Assembly (NCBI GenBank): GCA_963824595.1
Contig: CAWGPY010000005.1
Span: 186,001-250,000 of the forward strand
Source: Cybelea sp963824595
GTDB taxonomy: Bacteria > Vulcanimicrobiota > Vulcanimicrobiia > Vulcanimicrobiales > Vulcanimicrobiaceae
Direction of reading: 5' to 3'
DNA length: 64,000 nucleotides
Within the stretch, counting starts at the first letter, position 1. Every line of letters starts with the position of its first letter. The notes below the pieces were generated by a model. It was not told the origin of the DNA. It worked only from the letters and a program-made list of their open reading frames with translations, and did not search any database. Both the position numbers and the translations under genes were made by a program. Positions 14,627 through 24,103 of the stretch are shown here, one piece after another.

Positions 14627-17061
14627 TCGGCCCTTATGCCGGCGAGGCGCCGGATCGTTGATATGACACTGTCCGGATTCAGACTGATCGAATCGATTCC
14701 GAGCGCTATAAGGAACTCGGCAACCTCCGGATAGTCGGACGGCGCCTGACCGCATATACCGACGTAGCGGCCGTTTCGCTGCGCCCCGACGACCGCTTGG
14801 CGCAGCATCTCCAAAACGCCCGGATCGCGCTCGTCGAACTCGGGCGCGACGAGATCGGAGTCGCGGTCGACGCCGAGGACGAGCTGTGTGAGATCGTTCG
14901 AGCCGATCGAAAATCCGTCGAAGTAGCGCGAAAACGCGTCGATTTGAACGACGTTGTTTGGAATTTCACACATCACGTAGACCTGCAAGCCCGCGCGGCC
15001 TCGCTCGAGACCGCATTCGGCCAAGCGTTCGACGACGCGCCGCGCTTCGTCGACGCGGCGGCAGAACGGAATCATGAGGACGACGTTTTGCAGGCCCATC
15101 GTCTCCCGTACGCGCTTCATGGCCTCGCACTCGAGGGCAAAAGCTTCGGCGTACATGGGATGCGTATAGCGGGACGCACCGCGCAGACCGAGCATGGGGT
15201 TCTGCTCGATCGGCTCGAAGTACGTTCCGCCGAGAAGCCTTGCATACTCGTTGCTCTTAAAATCCGACATGCGGACGACTACGGGCTTCGGATAGAACGC
15301 CGCCGCGATCGTCCCCACGCCTTCGGCGAGCTTTCGTACGAAATACTCGGGGCCGCTCGCATCGCCGGCGGTCAGCTCGCGGAGCTTTTCCGCAACCGCA
15401 GCATCGACGCGCTCGGGGTGAAGGAGCGCCATCGGGTGCGCTTGGATCTCGTCGGCAGCGATGAACTCGATTCGTACGAGGCCGACGCCGTCGTTCGGCA
15501 AGAAGCTTCGGGCAAACGCGCTCTGCGGATCGGCCAGCGTGAGCAGCAGCTTGACCGGCGGCGCGGGCAGCTCGCCGACGTCGATCTCCGTGCGCTCGAA
15601 GGCAATGCGTCCGGCATAGACGCGTCCCTCCTCGCCCTGTGCGCAGGAGACCGTCGCATCGCCGACGCCGGCAAGCAGCGTCGTCGCATTTCCCGTTCCG
15701 ACCACGGCGGGAATGCCGAGCTCGCGCGCCACGATCGCCGCGTGGCAGGTGCGACCGCCGTGATCGGTCACGATCGCCGCGGCGGTCTTCATAACCGGCT
15801 CCCAATCCGGCGTGGTGCTCTCGGCGACGAGCACGTCGCCGGCGTGGAAAGCGGCGAGATCGCGGTTGTCCCGGACGATCCGAACCGGTCCCGCACCCAC
15901 CGTCGTCCCGACCGCGCGTCCGGTCGTCACCGGCGAGTCGGTGGTGTCGAGGTGATATTCTTCGACGACGTTCCCCTTTCGCAGCGAAGCCGCCGTTTCG
16001 GGGCGCGCCTGCACGAAATAGATCAATCCGTCGGTACCGTCTTTCGCCCATTCGACGTCCATCGGAACGGGATGTGACGACAGCCCGCTATAGTGGCGCT
16101 CGATAGCGATGCAGCTCCCAGCGATCTCGAGGACCTCATCGTCCGTCAAGCAAGACCTCCTCCGCTCGGCGTCCGGCGTCGGTTCGTTCTGCGTCGTCGA
16201 GCGGAGCTCGTTGCCCGGTGCAAAGACCAGTTTCATTTCCTTGCTGCCGACGTCGCGGCGCAGTACGGCACGGTAGCCGGCATCGTAGGTGGGCTTGTGA
16301 ACGTAGAACTCGTCGGGGTCGACCTTTCCTTGCACGATATTTTCGCCCAAACCGCAGGACCCGGTCACCAATACGACGTCGCGGAATCCCGTTTCCGTGT
16401 CCAGCGTAAAGCCCACGCCGCTGCAAGCGAGGTCGGAGCGGACCATTTTCATGACTCCCACCGAGAGGGCCACCTTAAAATGGTCGAATTGCCGGTCGAT
16501 CCGGTAGTGGACGGCGCGTTCGGTGAAGAGACTCGCTAGACAGTTGCGATAAGCGTCTACGAGCATCGCCTCGCCGCGGACGTTCAGAAAGCTGTCGTGC
16601 TGCCCGGCAAAGCTCGCGGTCGGCAGATCTTCGGCGGTTGCGGAGCTTCGCACCGCCACGCTGAGCGGCTCCCCATACTGCGCCTGTAACTCGACGTACG
16701 CCATGACGATTTGGTCGCGCAGGTTCCCCGGCAAGGGCGCCGAGCGCACGACGTCGTGCGCGAATTGCGCCCGCGAGGCAAAGTCGTTGAGGTCGCCGGG
16801 ATCGAGCGAGTCCAACGCTTCGTGGAGCGCCTTCACGAGGCCGGGCTGGGCGAGCGTCTCCCGGTAGGCGTCGGCCGTTACCGCAAACCCGTTGGGAATA
16901 CGGATGCCTAAGGGCCGCAGATTCTGATACATCTCGCCGAGCGAGGCATTCTTGCCGCCCACAACCGCCACGTCGGCGTTCGAAATGGTGCGGAACGGGC
17001 GAATGAAGGACCTTTCGAGGAGCCGGTCTTCGTCAGCGCGTTGCCCTACCGGACTTACCAT
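14623..17061 (-). CDS. ppsA: Phosphoenolpyruvate synthase
   Basis: An 812-residue PEP synthase (pyruvate, water dikinase), which makes PEP from pyruvate and ATP. The N-terminal pyruvate-phosphate-dikinase ATP-binding domain begins VGGKNASLGEMYQNL and contains VAVRSSATAEDLPTASFAGQ. The swivelling phosphohistidine domain has GGRTCHAAIVARELGIPAV with the catalytic His. The C-terminal PEP-utilising barrel has GLVRIEF, LGLRGASRY, PNNVVQIDAFSRYFDGFSIG and, near the end, GICGQAPSDYPE. The ATG is six bases after TAGAGT, so a leaderless mRNA is predicted. Divergent from the PfkB kinase with a shared control region. Confidence 0.95.
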   Translation of the reverse strand: MVSPVGQRADEDRLLERSFIRPFRTISNADVAVVGGKNASLGEMYQNLRPLGIRIPNGFAVTADAYRETLAQPGLVKALHEALDSLDPGDLNDFASRAQFAHDVVRSAPLPGNLRDQIVMAYVELQAQYGEPLSVAVRSSATAEDLPTASFAGQHDSFLNVRGEAMLVDAYRNCLASLFTERAVHYRIDRQFDHFKVALSVGVMKMVRSDLACSGVGFTLDTETGFRDVVLVTGSCGLGENIVQGKVDPDEFYVHKPTYDAGYRAVLRRDVGSKEMKLVFAPGNELRSTTQNEPTPDAERRRSCLTDDEVLEIAGSCIAIERHYSGLSSHPVPMDVEWAKDGTDGLIYFVQARPETAASLRKGNVVEEYHLDTTDSPVTTGRAVGTTVGAGPVRIVRDNRDLAAFHAGDVLVAESTTPDWEPVMKTAAAIVTDHGGRTCHAAIVARELGIPAVVGTGNATTLLAGVGDATVSCAQGEEGRVYAGRIAFERTEIDVGELPAPPVKLLLTLADPQSAFARSFLPNDGVGLVRIEFIAADEIQAHPMALLHPERVDAAVAEKLRELTAGDASGPEYFVRKLAEGVGTIAAAFYPKPVVVRMSDFKSNEYARLLGGTYFEPIEQNPMLGLRGASRYTHPMYAEAFALECEAMKRVRETMGLQNVVLMIPFCRRVDEARRVVERLAECGLERGRAGLQVYVMCEIPNNVVQIDAFSRYFDGFSIGSNDLTQLVLGVDRDSDLVAPEFDERDPGVLEMLRQAVVGAQRNGRYVGICGQAPSDYPEVAEFLIALGIDSISLNPDSVISTIRRLAGIRAE

Positions 17062-17100
17062 TTCGCGACTCTACGTTAGAACCGAGAAGAAATTAGGAAA
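17062..17100 (-). promoter_or_regulatory. Promoter with direct-repeat box (ppsA, leftward)
   Basis: Minus strand: TTTCCT (17100-17095), five bases, CTTCTC (17089-17084), ten bases, TAGAGT (17073-17068), six bases, ATG at 17061. Confidence 0.64.
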
Positions 17101-17135
17101 ATCTTCGGCAGGTCTTCACGACTTGTAAGCGGCGC

Positions 17136-17175
17136 CTTCGCGAGTAATTCGCAGCCCGGGCGTACGCTACGGGCC
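17136..17175 (+). promoter_or_regulatory. Promoter with direct-repeat box (PfkB kinase)
   Basis: CTTCGC (17136-17141), five bases, ATTCGC (17147-17152), ten bases, TACGCT (17163-17168), seven bases, ATG at 17176. A further CTTCAC at 17114-17119 is exactly 22 bp upstream of the first half-site, in the same helical phase. Confidence 0.66.
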
Positions 17176-18123
17176 ATGCCCTGCTCCATCGCGACGGTCA
17201 CGCTCAACCCCGCGGTCGATCAGACGGTTACGATCGACGAGTTTGTGCTTGGTGACGTCAACCGCTGCGGTTTAGGTTCGTCGGACGCCGGCGGGAAAGG
17301 GCTCAACGCGAGCCGCGTCATTCACCGGCTCGGACGCGAAACGCTGGCGTTGGGCTTTGTGGGAGGGGTAACGGGCGCGATGATTCGCGCCCAGCTCGAC
17401 ACCGAGGGCGTGCGCCACGCCTTTGACGACGTGCGAGAGATGACGCGCCTGAACGTTATGCTCTTCGAGGATCTCAGCGCTCGGCGTACCCGCATCTATC
17501 TTCCGGGCGCGCACGTCGACCGAGAGCGCATCGCGGATTTACGGCGGCGGTTGGAGGAGTTGACGTCCGGCAGCGTCGTCGTGCTGGGAGGCAGCTTGCC
17601 GCCGGGGCTGCCGGATACGACCTATGCCGATTTAGTGCGTTGGTTGCGAAGCCGCGGCATCCGTGCGGTCGTCGACACGTCCGGCGCGGCTCTGGCGCAC
17701 GCACTGTCCGCGCGCCCCGCGCTCGTCAAGCCCGACGTAGAAGAAGCGGCGGACGTCCTCGGGCGGTCCATCACCGATGACGCAGAGGCGCTGGCCGCGG
17801 CCCGCGAGCTGTGCGAGCGCGGCGCCGAAAACGCGGTCATATCGCAGGGTTCGCGAGGCGCGGTCGGCGTGGGACCGGACGGAGCTTGGAAGGCGTTTGC
17901 GCCGTCGGTAGTGGCGTGCAGCACCGTTGGTTCCGGGGATTCCATGGTTGCCGGAATTGCTATCGCCTTCACCGAGGGCAGCGGTTTGCGCGAAGGATTG
18001 CGGCTCGGTACCGCTGCGGGCGCGGGAACCGCACTTTCGCCTGCCGCTCATCTCTGCCGGCGCGAAGACTTCGAGCTGCTGCTTCCGCGAGTGCGGCTCG
18101 CGCCGTTATCCGCGCTGGACTAA
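17176..18123 (+). CDS. PfkB-family hexose/phosphohexose kinase (1-phosphofructokinase-like)
   Basis: A 315-residue ribokinase-fold kinase of the FruK/LacC/PfkB branch. TVTLNPAVDQT at the N terminus, GGKGLNASRV with the substrate-binding glycines, GGSLPPGLPD, KPDVEEAADVLG, and the C-terminal signature VGSGDSMVAG with the catalytic Asp are all present. It phosphorylates a fructose- or tagatose-phosphate; the exact substrate cannot be read from sequence. It shares a divergent promoter region with ppsA, so glycolytic and gluconeogenic steps are apparently switched together. PfkB kinases of this type are part of hypoxia regulons in mycobacteria. Confidence 0.88.
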   Translation: MPCSIATVTLNPAVDQTVTIDEFVLGDVNRCGLGSSDAGGKGLNASRVIHRLGRETLALGFVGGVTGAMIRAQLDTEGVRHAFDDVREMTRLNVMLFEDLSARRTRIYLPGAHVDRERIADLRRRLEELTSGSVVVLGGSLPPGLPDTTYADLVRWLRSRGIRAVVDTSGAALAHALSARPALVKPDVEEAADVLGRSITDDAEALAAARELCERGAENAVISQGSRGAVGVGPDGAWKAFAPSVVACSTVGSGDSMVAGIAIAFTEGSGLREGLRLGTAAGAGTALSPAAHLCRREDFELLLPRVRLAPLSALD

Positions 18124-19838
18124 CTGGCCGACACGAGCTGCAGGTAACGGCGCCGCGCGCGCTCGGCTTCGACGTGGTCGTACGCGCGGGCGGCTTCGCG
18201 CGCAAGGTCCTCGAGCAGCGCAACCTCCTCGGGGTCGAGCTGCGCGCCGTTGGCGTGCGCGCCGTACAGCGTGAAGCTGACCAGCTCGTGCCGCACGGTC
18301 ACGGGGACCGCAAGGGTATAGATTGCGGCAGTCGCCGAATCGAGTTGCGAGCGCAGGTCGTCCAGCCAGACGAGCCGCTCGTCGGCGAGGAGCATGCGTA
18401 CGAGCAGGTCGTTCTCGCCGAATCCGGACGGCGCGATCTGCGTTTGGCGCGCGGTGGCGACTCCTTCGAAACGGGTACCGTCCGCGGATCGCCGATAGAG
18501 GGCCGCCGCGGCAAGCTCGAGCGCGTCGACCGGCACCTGGACGAGGCCTTCGACGATCGCCTCCTCGTCGGTGGCGAATGGAAGCGCGGAGGCCGCGCGC
18601 CGCAGGTGATTTTCCGCCATTCGTCGCTTGCGGAAGAAGATCGTTTCGACGAAGCGCTCGACGAGCCGATTGATTCGATCCAGCAAAAAGCCAACGCCGA
18701 TGGTGGCCAGCAACTCGATTCCGATCGCGAGGCGCCCGAAGGCGACGGCGCGCGAGAAGAACCAGTCGAGGATCGAAATGAACGCGACCACGCAGAGCGA
18801 GAGCGCGCCATACACCAAAGCTCTATTCAAGACGAAATTCACGTCGAGCACTCGCAGCCGAAAGACGGCGTAGGCGATGCAGATCGGCATCAGCACCACG
18901 CCGAAACCGACGACCTGGCCGACCGCGAACGGAACGCCGGGCACGAAATAGATCGCGTAGGCGAGAAATGAGGCGAGCGTCCCGATTGCGAGAAATCCCC
19001 AGCGCTGCCGGTCGCTCGGAGTCGCCATAGCGACGTTCTTTGCGAGGATCAACCCCGCAAAGACGAACGCCGCGAGCGGAATCGCCGTGCTTGCGATCGG
19101 GTCCCAAGCCGGCAGCGCGTCTTGTGCCACGTACGCGCGCCATTCGAGCACGTACATCGCGTATGCCAGAGCCAGGAATGCCCACACGAATGGGTCGACC
19201 CGGCGCCGCCAGCCGAGGACGTCGCCGTTGGGGAACCGCAAGACGAACGGCAGCAGCGGCAGGACGCTCCACGGGCCGAAGACCGTGCTTAGCACGAAGG
19301 AGAGCGCGACGAACGCCGGCGGCGCCAGCACGTGCGCCCAGTACATGAAGACCGGGCTAGTTCCAAAATAACCCACGGCGAACACGTAGAGCGACCACGA
19401 CATGATCGACGGACGCAGAAAGACCAGCAAGAACGCCACGATCAAGAAGACGGTCGGCGGAAGGTATGCGAGCACACCACCCACGCGCTGCCAGGCGCCG
19501 AAGCCGGGATTCGGCGCCGCGATCAGCGTCACCGCATAGGTCGAACTGCCGCGCCGAAAGGTCAGCGTTTTGCGCTCTCCCGCATACGCGGAGCGCACCC
19601 TGGCTGCGGTTTCAAAATCGCGATCGACCAGCACGTCGCCGGCGCGAACGCCCGCGCGGTCCGCCGGCGAGTTTCGATCGACGCCGGTTACGACCGTTTC
19701 CCGCGCCGGAATGGAGATGCCGAACGTCCCTTCACCCCAGCTCTCGGCAAAATCGACGTGTCCGATCGGCATGTAGTAGACGGCAACGACGAACAGGGAA
19801 ACGAGTATTAAGAGTCCTCGCGAAATCGTTTGACGCAT
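18120..19838 (-). CDS. PDZ, multi-helix membrane and GAF-like sensor protein without a kinase domain
   Basis: A 572-residue membrane protein. An N-terminal anchor helix (about 8-24) leads into a PDZ-like domain (about 35-105; VTGVDRNSPADRAGVRAGDV). Some eight membrane helices follow (about 118-390). The cytoplasmic C-terminal part (about 400-565) starts with a helical linker (RINRLVERFVETIFFRKRR) and contains a GAF-like alpha/beta segment, ending in a coiled region. The layout matches the sensory half of histidine kinases or SpoIIE phosphatases, but no His-kinase, ATPase or phosphatase motif follows. Its stop is interlocked with the stop of the convergent PfkB gene. Ligand unknown. Confidence 0.7.
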   Translation of the reverse strand: MRQTISRGLLILVSLFVVAVYYMPIGHVDFAESWGEGTFGISIPARETVVTGVDRNSPADRAGVRAGDVLVDRDFETAARVRSAYAGERKTLTFRRGSSTYAVTLIAAPNPGFGAWQRVGGVLAYLPPTVFLIVAFLLVFLRPSIMSWSLYVFAVGYFGTSPVFMYWAHVLAPPAFVALSFVLSTVFGPWSVLPLLPFVLRFPNGDVLGWRRRVDPFVWAFLALAYAMYVLEWRAYVAQDALPAWDPIASTAIPLAAFVFAGLILAKNVAMATPSDRQRWGFLAIGTLASFLAYAIYFVPGVPFAVGQVVGFGVVLMPICIAYAVFRLRVLDVNFVLNRALVYGALSLCVVAFISILDWFFSRAVAFGRLAIGIELLATIGVGFLLDRINRLVERFVETIFFRKRRMAENHLRRAASALPFATDEEAIVEGLVQVPVDALELAAAALYRRSADGTRFEGVATARQTQIAPSGFGENDLLVRMLLADERLVWLDDLRSQLDSATAAIYTLAVPVTVRHELVSFTLYGAHANGAQLDPEEVALLEDLAREAARAYDHVEAERARRRYLQLVSAS

Positions 19839-20156
19839 TAAGAAGACCTGGGACGGCGGGCCATGACGGTATCTTCTGCGGCACGGCGCGCGGTCGCCCC
19901 TCCGGATCGAAGGCTACCGCAGACGCGGGTCGAACGGGATTGGTCCCCAAGAACGCCGCTTTCTTTTCGGACAGTTGTATTGAGACGCAGCCGTCTCGTA
20001 ACGCGACGTTCCGGTCCGTGCGCGCCTAGCATTCGATTGCCGATCTAGCTTCGGGTCGAGGACCGACTGCGAAGGGGAGGTTCATCTTTTCCCGTATGCT
20101 CCGGGCTCACTCATCCCGATGACGAGTCGAGATACGGCGTATGACGGAGGCGCACC
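19839..20156 (+). other. 318-bp divergent intergenic region
   Basis: No convincing gene. The rightward half holds a possible -10, TATGCT near 20095, and a GGAGG ribosome site 7 bases before the sulfatase ATG. No repeat box with the 11/10 spacing is present, and no clear hairpin terminator was seen. Confidence 0.4.
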
Positions 20157-22541
20157 ATGCCCAATTCGAACGGTAAAACAGATTCCTCAAAAGGCATTCA
20201 ACGCGAGGTGCTGCCGATTCCGGACCAGCCCTACGCCGGCTTCGTCGCTTACGACGCCAAGGATCCGGACTCAAAGTTTGCGCCGATCGAACCGTTGCGT
20301 CCGCCAAAGGGCGCCCCGAACGTCCTGGTCGTTTTGATCGACGACGTCGGGTTCGGCGCATCGAGTGTTTTTGGTGGACCGTGCCAGGCGCCGACCGCGG
20401 AGAGAATCGCCAAGGACGGCTTGCGCTACACGCGGTTTCACACCACCGCACTCTGCTCTCCGACGCGCGCCGCGCTTTTGAGCGGCCGAAATCACCATAC
20501 GGTCGGAATGGGCGGCATTACGGAGATCGCGACCTCGGCTCCCGGTTACACGTCGATGCGCCCCAACTCGATGGCGCCGCTGCCCGAGATCCTTCGGCTC
20601 AATGGGTATTCGACCGCGCAGTTCGGCAAATGCCACGAGGTGCCGGTCTGGGAGGCCAGCCCCGTCGGGCCGTTCGATCGCTGGCCGACGGGATCCGGCT
20701 TCGAATATTTTTATGGTTTCGTAGCGGGCGAGACCAATCAATGGTATCCCTCGATTCACGAGGGCACGAAAGCCGTCGAGCCGCCGAAGACGCCGGAAGA
20801 AGGCTATCATTTCATGGAGGACATGACGGATCGCGCGATTGCGTGGGTGCGGCAGCAGCGTCTGCTGGCCGGCGATAAGCCGTTCTTCATGTATTTCGCG
20901 CCGGGTGCCACGCACGCACCGCATCACGTGCCCAAGGAATGGGCCGACAAGTACAAAGGCAAGTTCGACCAGGGCTGGGACAAGCTGCGCGAGGAGACCT
21001 TTGCGCGTCAAAAGCAGCTCGGAGTCATCCCGAAGGATTGCGAGCTCACGGCACGCCCGAAAGAGATTCCGTCGTGGGACTCGCAAACGCCCGAGTTTCA
21101 AAAGGTTCTCGCGCGCGAGATGGAGGTCTACGCCGGATTCTTTTCGTTCGCCGACCACCATATCGGCCGCCTCATCGACGCGCTCGATCAGATCGAGGCG
21201 CTCGACGACACGCTGATCTACTATATCATCGGCGACAACGGCGCGTCGGCCGAGGGCACGCCGCAAGGCACGTTTAACGAGTGCATCCCCTTCAACGGCA
21301 TGAACGACCTCGAAACGGTCGACTTTTTGACGCAGCGCATGGATCTGCTCGGCGGTCCCCAGTCGTACAACCACTATGCGGTCGGCTGGGCGCACGCCAT
21401 GGACACTCCGTATCAGTGGACCAAGCAGGTCGCGTCTCATTGGGGCGGCACGCGCAACGGCACGATCGTCCGCTGGCCGAAGGGCATCAAGGCGAAGGGC
21501 GAGGTGCGGCATCAATTCCACCACGTCATCGACCTGGCGCCGACGATCCTCGAAGCCGCGCAGCTGCCCGAGCCGTACATGGTCAACAGCGTCGGACAGG
21601 TTCCGATGCAGGGCGTCAGCATGCTCTACAGCTTCGACGATGCGACGGCCGCCGAACGCCGGGAGACGCAGTACTTCGAAATGTTCGGCAACCGAGGGAT
21701 CTATCACAAAGGGTGGACCGCGGTAACGCGGCACAGCACGCCCTGGCTCTTGACCGCCAGGCCGCCGTTTAGCGACGACGTGTGGGAACTCTACGATACG
21801 AACAGCGATTGGTCGCAGGCGCACGATCTCGCGAAGGAGATGCCGGACAAGCTGCACGAGCTGCAGCGCCTGTGGCTTATCGAGGCCACGCGGAACAACG
21901 TGCTGCCGATGGACGATCGCACCGCCGAGCGGTTCAACTCCGACGTAGCGGGCAGGCCGGTGCTGGTGCGGGGCGACTCTCAGGTCCTTGCAAACGGCAT
22001 GGGCGCGCTCAACGAAAACGGCGTCATCAACGTCAAGAACAAGAGCCACTCGGTCACCGCTCAGCTCGTCGCTCCCGAGGGGAAACCGGCAAACGGAGTC
22101 ATCTTATCGCAAGGCGGCATCGGCGGCGGTTGGATGTTCTACGTCAAGGAAGGAACTCTAAAATATCTCTATAATTTCGTCGGACTTCGCCAGACGACGA
22201 TCGACGCAACGCAGCCGCTAACGGCTGGGACGCACCAGGTCAGGATGGAGTTTGCCTACGACGGCGGCGGCCTTGCAAAGGGCGGCACGGTGACGCTCTA
22301 CATCGACGGCGAAGCCGTCGGAACCGGCCGCTTGAACGAAACGGTTCCGATGGTGTTCTCGGCCGACGAAACCTCGGATGTGGGCGTGAAGCGAGGCTCT
22401 CCGATGACGCCGGAAATGCTCCCCGAGGAGAGCGCCTTCACCGGTGCGGTGCAGGCGGTCGTCATCGAAACCAGCGGTGAGAGCGCCGATCACCTGTTGA
22501 ATCGCGAACAGGTGCTCAACATGATAATGGCGCGGCAGTGA
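20157..22541 (+). CDS. Type I arylsulfatase-family protein (sulfatase 1)
   Basis: A 794-residue alkaline-phosphatase-superfamily sulfatase. The N-terminal metal-binding strand is NVLVVLIDDVGFG. The formylglycine motif is CSPTRAALLSGRNHH with the modifiable Cys at residue 100. FGKCHEVP holds the active-site Lys and His, and IIGDNGASAEG the second metal site. The C-terminal third is a beta-rich domain typical of the long PAS-type subgroup. No signal peptide is visible. Activity needs formylglycine-generating enzyme, not encoded here. A GGAGG site precedes the ATG. A paralogue lies at 38.3 kb. The substrate is unknown. Confidence 0.92.
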   Translation: MPNSNGKTDSSKGIQREVLPIPDQPYAGFVAYDAKDPDSKFAPIEPLRPPKGAPNVLVVLIDDVGFGASSVFGGPCQAPTAERIAKDGLRYTRFHTTALCSPTRAALLSGRNHHTVGMGGITEIATSAPGYTSMRPNSMAPLPEILRLNGYSTAQFGKCHEVPVWEASPVGPFDRWPTGSGFEYFYGFVAGETNQWYPSIHEGTKAVEPPKTPEEGYHFMEDMTDRAIAWVRQQRLLAGDKPFFMYFAPGATHAPHHVPKEWADKYKGKFDQGWDKLREETFARQKQLGVIPKDCELTARPKEIPSWDSQTPEFQKVLAREMEVYAGFFSFADHHIGRLIDALDQIEALDDTLIYYIIGDNGASAEGTPQGTFNECIPFNGMNDLETVDFLTQRMDLLGGPQSYNHYAVGWAHAMDTPYQWTKQVASHWGGTRNGTIVRWPKGIKAKGEVRHQFHHVIDLAPTILEAAQLPEPYMVNSVGQVPMQGVSMLYSFDDATAAERRETQYFEMFGNRGIYHKGWTAVTRHSTPWLLTARPPFSDDVWELYDTNSDWSQAHDLAKEMPDKLHELQRLWLIEATRNNVLPMDDRTAERFNSDVAGRPVLVRGDSQVLANGMGALNENGVINVKNKSHSVTAQLVAPEGKPANGVILSQGGIGGGWMFYVKEGTLKYLYNFVGLRQTTIDATQPLTAGTHQVRMEFAYDGGGLAKGGTVTLYIDGEAVGTGRLNETVPMVFSADETSDVGVKRGSPMTPEMLPEESAFTGAVQAVVIETSGESADHLLNREQVLNMIMARQ

Positions 22542-22551
22542 TCGATCGCGC

Positions 22552-24093
22552 GTGATCGCGAAAGGACGGGGCGATCGGGGCGCAATTTGGGCGGCATGGG
22601 GCGTCGCGGCGATCGTCGCCGCGGTGCACGTGGCGACCGCGACGGAATACGGCGCGTTTCGGAACGAGCTTTACTTCATCATCTGCGGGCGTCACCCGGC
22701 GTTTGGCTACGTCGATCAACCGCCGCTCGTTCCGCTGCTTGCGGCGCTGACGCAGTTCGCGGGGCGCAATCTCTGGTTGCTGCGCCTTCCGGCAGTGGCG
22801 GCCGCCACGCTCCTCGTGCCGGTCACGGTGATGCTCGCGCAACTGCTCGGGGCGACCACGCGCGGCGCCTGGCTCGCCGCGATCGCAGCGGCGAGCGCCA
22901 CGCTGGTGACGGCCATGACCGCGACGCTCTCGACGTCCACCTTCGAGCCGGTCGCCTTCACGCTGATCGCCTATTTCATCGTGCGCGCGCTCCTGTTCGC
23001 GGAGCCCCGCGCGTTTTGGTGGGCCGGTGCGATCACCGGCCTCGCCTTCGAGGCAAAGTACGGCGCCTTCTTTTGGGCGCTGTGGCTCGCCCTGGGACTG
23101 GCGCTGGCCGGACCGCGAGGGGCGCTGCGCTCGCGCGATTTTTGGATCGGCACGCTCATCTTTGTCGCGCTCGCGCTGCCAAACGTGATCTGGCAAGCGG
23201 TTCACGGTTTTCCGTTCCTGGAGCTGGTTCGCAACGATAACGCGGGGAACTACACGGGAACGCCGCTCTACTTCACGATCGATCAAATCCTAGCAGTGAA
23301 TATGGTGCTGGCTCCGTTATGGATCGCGGCGATCGTCGCGCCGTTTACCTCGGCGCGCCTCGCGCGGTTTCGTTTCTTGTCGATCGCCTTCGTCGCGTTG
23401 GCACTCTTCATTTTGACCACGCACGGCAAGAGCTACTATCTCGCCGGCGCTTATCCGACCATGTTCGCGCTGGGCGCCGCGGCATGCACGCGATTGCCGC
23501 GCTGGCTCGTCGCACTCTGGGCGGCGCTCGTCGCTCTAAACGGCGCGGTTTCGCTGCCGCTCGTGCTCCCGGTGCTGCCGCCGGACCGCCTCAAGACGAT
23601 GATGGACAGCATGCATCCGCGGCCGCGTCCGGTTGAAGCCGCGGGCGTCGGCGCGCCGCTGATGCAGATGCTCTCCGACGAGTTCGGCTGGCGCGACCTC
23701 GCGCGCGACGTCGAGGCCACATACGCCGCTCTGCCGCCGGCGGATCGTGAAAAGACCGCGATCTTCGCTTCCAACTACGGAGAGGCGGCGGCGATCGACT
23801 ATTACGGGAACGGTCTCCCGCCGGCGCTCAGCGGCAACAACAACTACTATCTCTGGGGGCCGCGCGGCTACGACGGTTCCGTCGTGCTCGCAGTCAACGC
23901 CGATCCCGCGCAGTGGTCCAGAATCTGCGATTCGGCGCGCGTGGTCGCCACGTTCGGCACGTCGCCCTACGCGATGCCGTACGAGCGCGACCGTCCGATC
24001 GTCGTATGTCGCGGAATGCGTCCGCCGCTGCCGCGACTTTGGCCCGTATTCAAACACTACGGCATCGAGAATTTAGGCCGCTCGACGTTGTAG
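22552..24093 (+). CDS. GT39/ArnT-like membrane glycosyltransferase
   Basis: A 513-residue polytopic protein with about nine to ten membrane helices. The first periplasmic loop reads YGAFRNELYFIICGRHPAFG, then DQPPLVPLLAA; the acidic residue between TM1 and TM2 is the catalytic position of GT-C enzymes such as ArnT and PMT. The C-terminal 150 residues are a soluble periplasmic domain. Such enzymes move a sugar from a polyprenyl-phosphate carrier to lipid or protein. The GTG start is 10 bp after the sulfatase stop, so the two genes are probably co-transcribed. Donor and acceptor unknown. Confidence 0.82.
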   Translation: MIAKGRGDRGAIWAAWGVAAIVAAVHVATATEYGAFRNELYFIICGRHPAFGYVDQPPLVPLLAALTQFAGRNLWLLRLPAVAAATLLVPVTVMLAQLLGATTRGAWLAAIAAASATLVTAMTATLSTSTFEPVAFTLIAYFIVRALLFAEPRAFWWAGAITGLAFEAKYGAFFWALWLALGLALAGPRGALRSRDFWIGTLIFVALALPNVIWQAVHGFPFLELVRNDNAGNYTGTPLYFTIDQILAVNMVLAPLWIAAIVAPFTSARLARFRFLSIAFVALALFILTTHGKSYYLAGAYPTMFALGAAACTRLPRWLVALWAALVALNGAVSLPLVLPVLPPDRLKTMMDSMHPRPRPVEAAGVGAPLMQMLSDEFGWRDLARDVEATYAALPPADREKTAIFASNYGEAAAIDYYGNGLPPALSGNNNYYLWGPRGYDGSVVLAVNADPAQWSRICDSARVVATFGTSPYAMPYERDRPIVVCRGMRPPLPRLWPVFKHYGIENLGRSTL

Positions 24094-24103
24094 CGTGTGC
24101 TCG

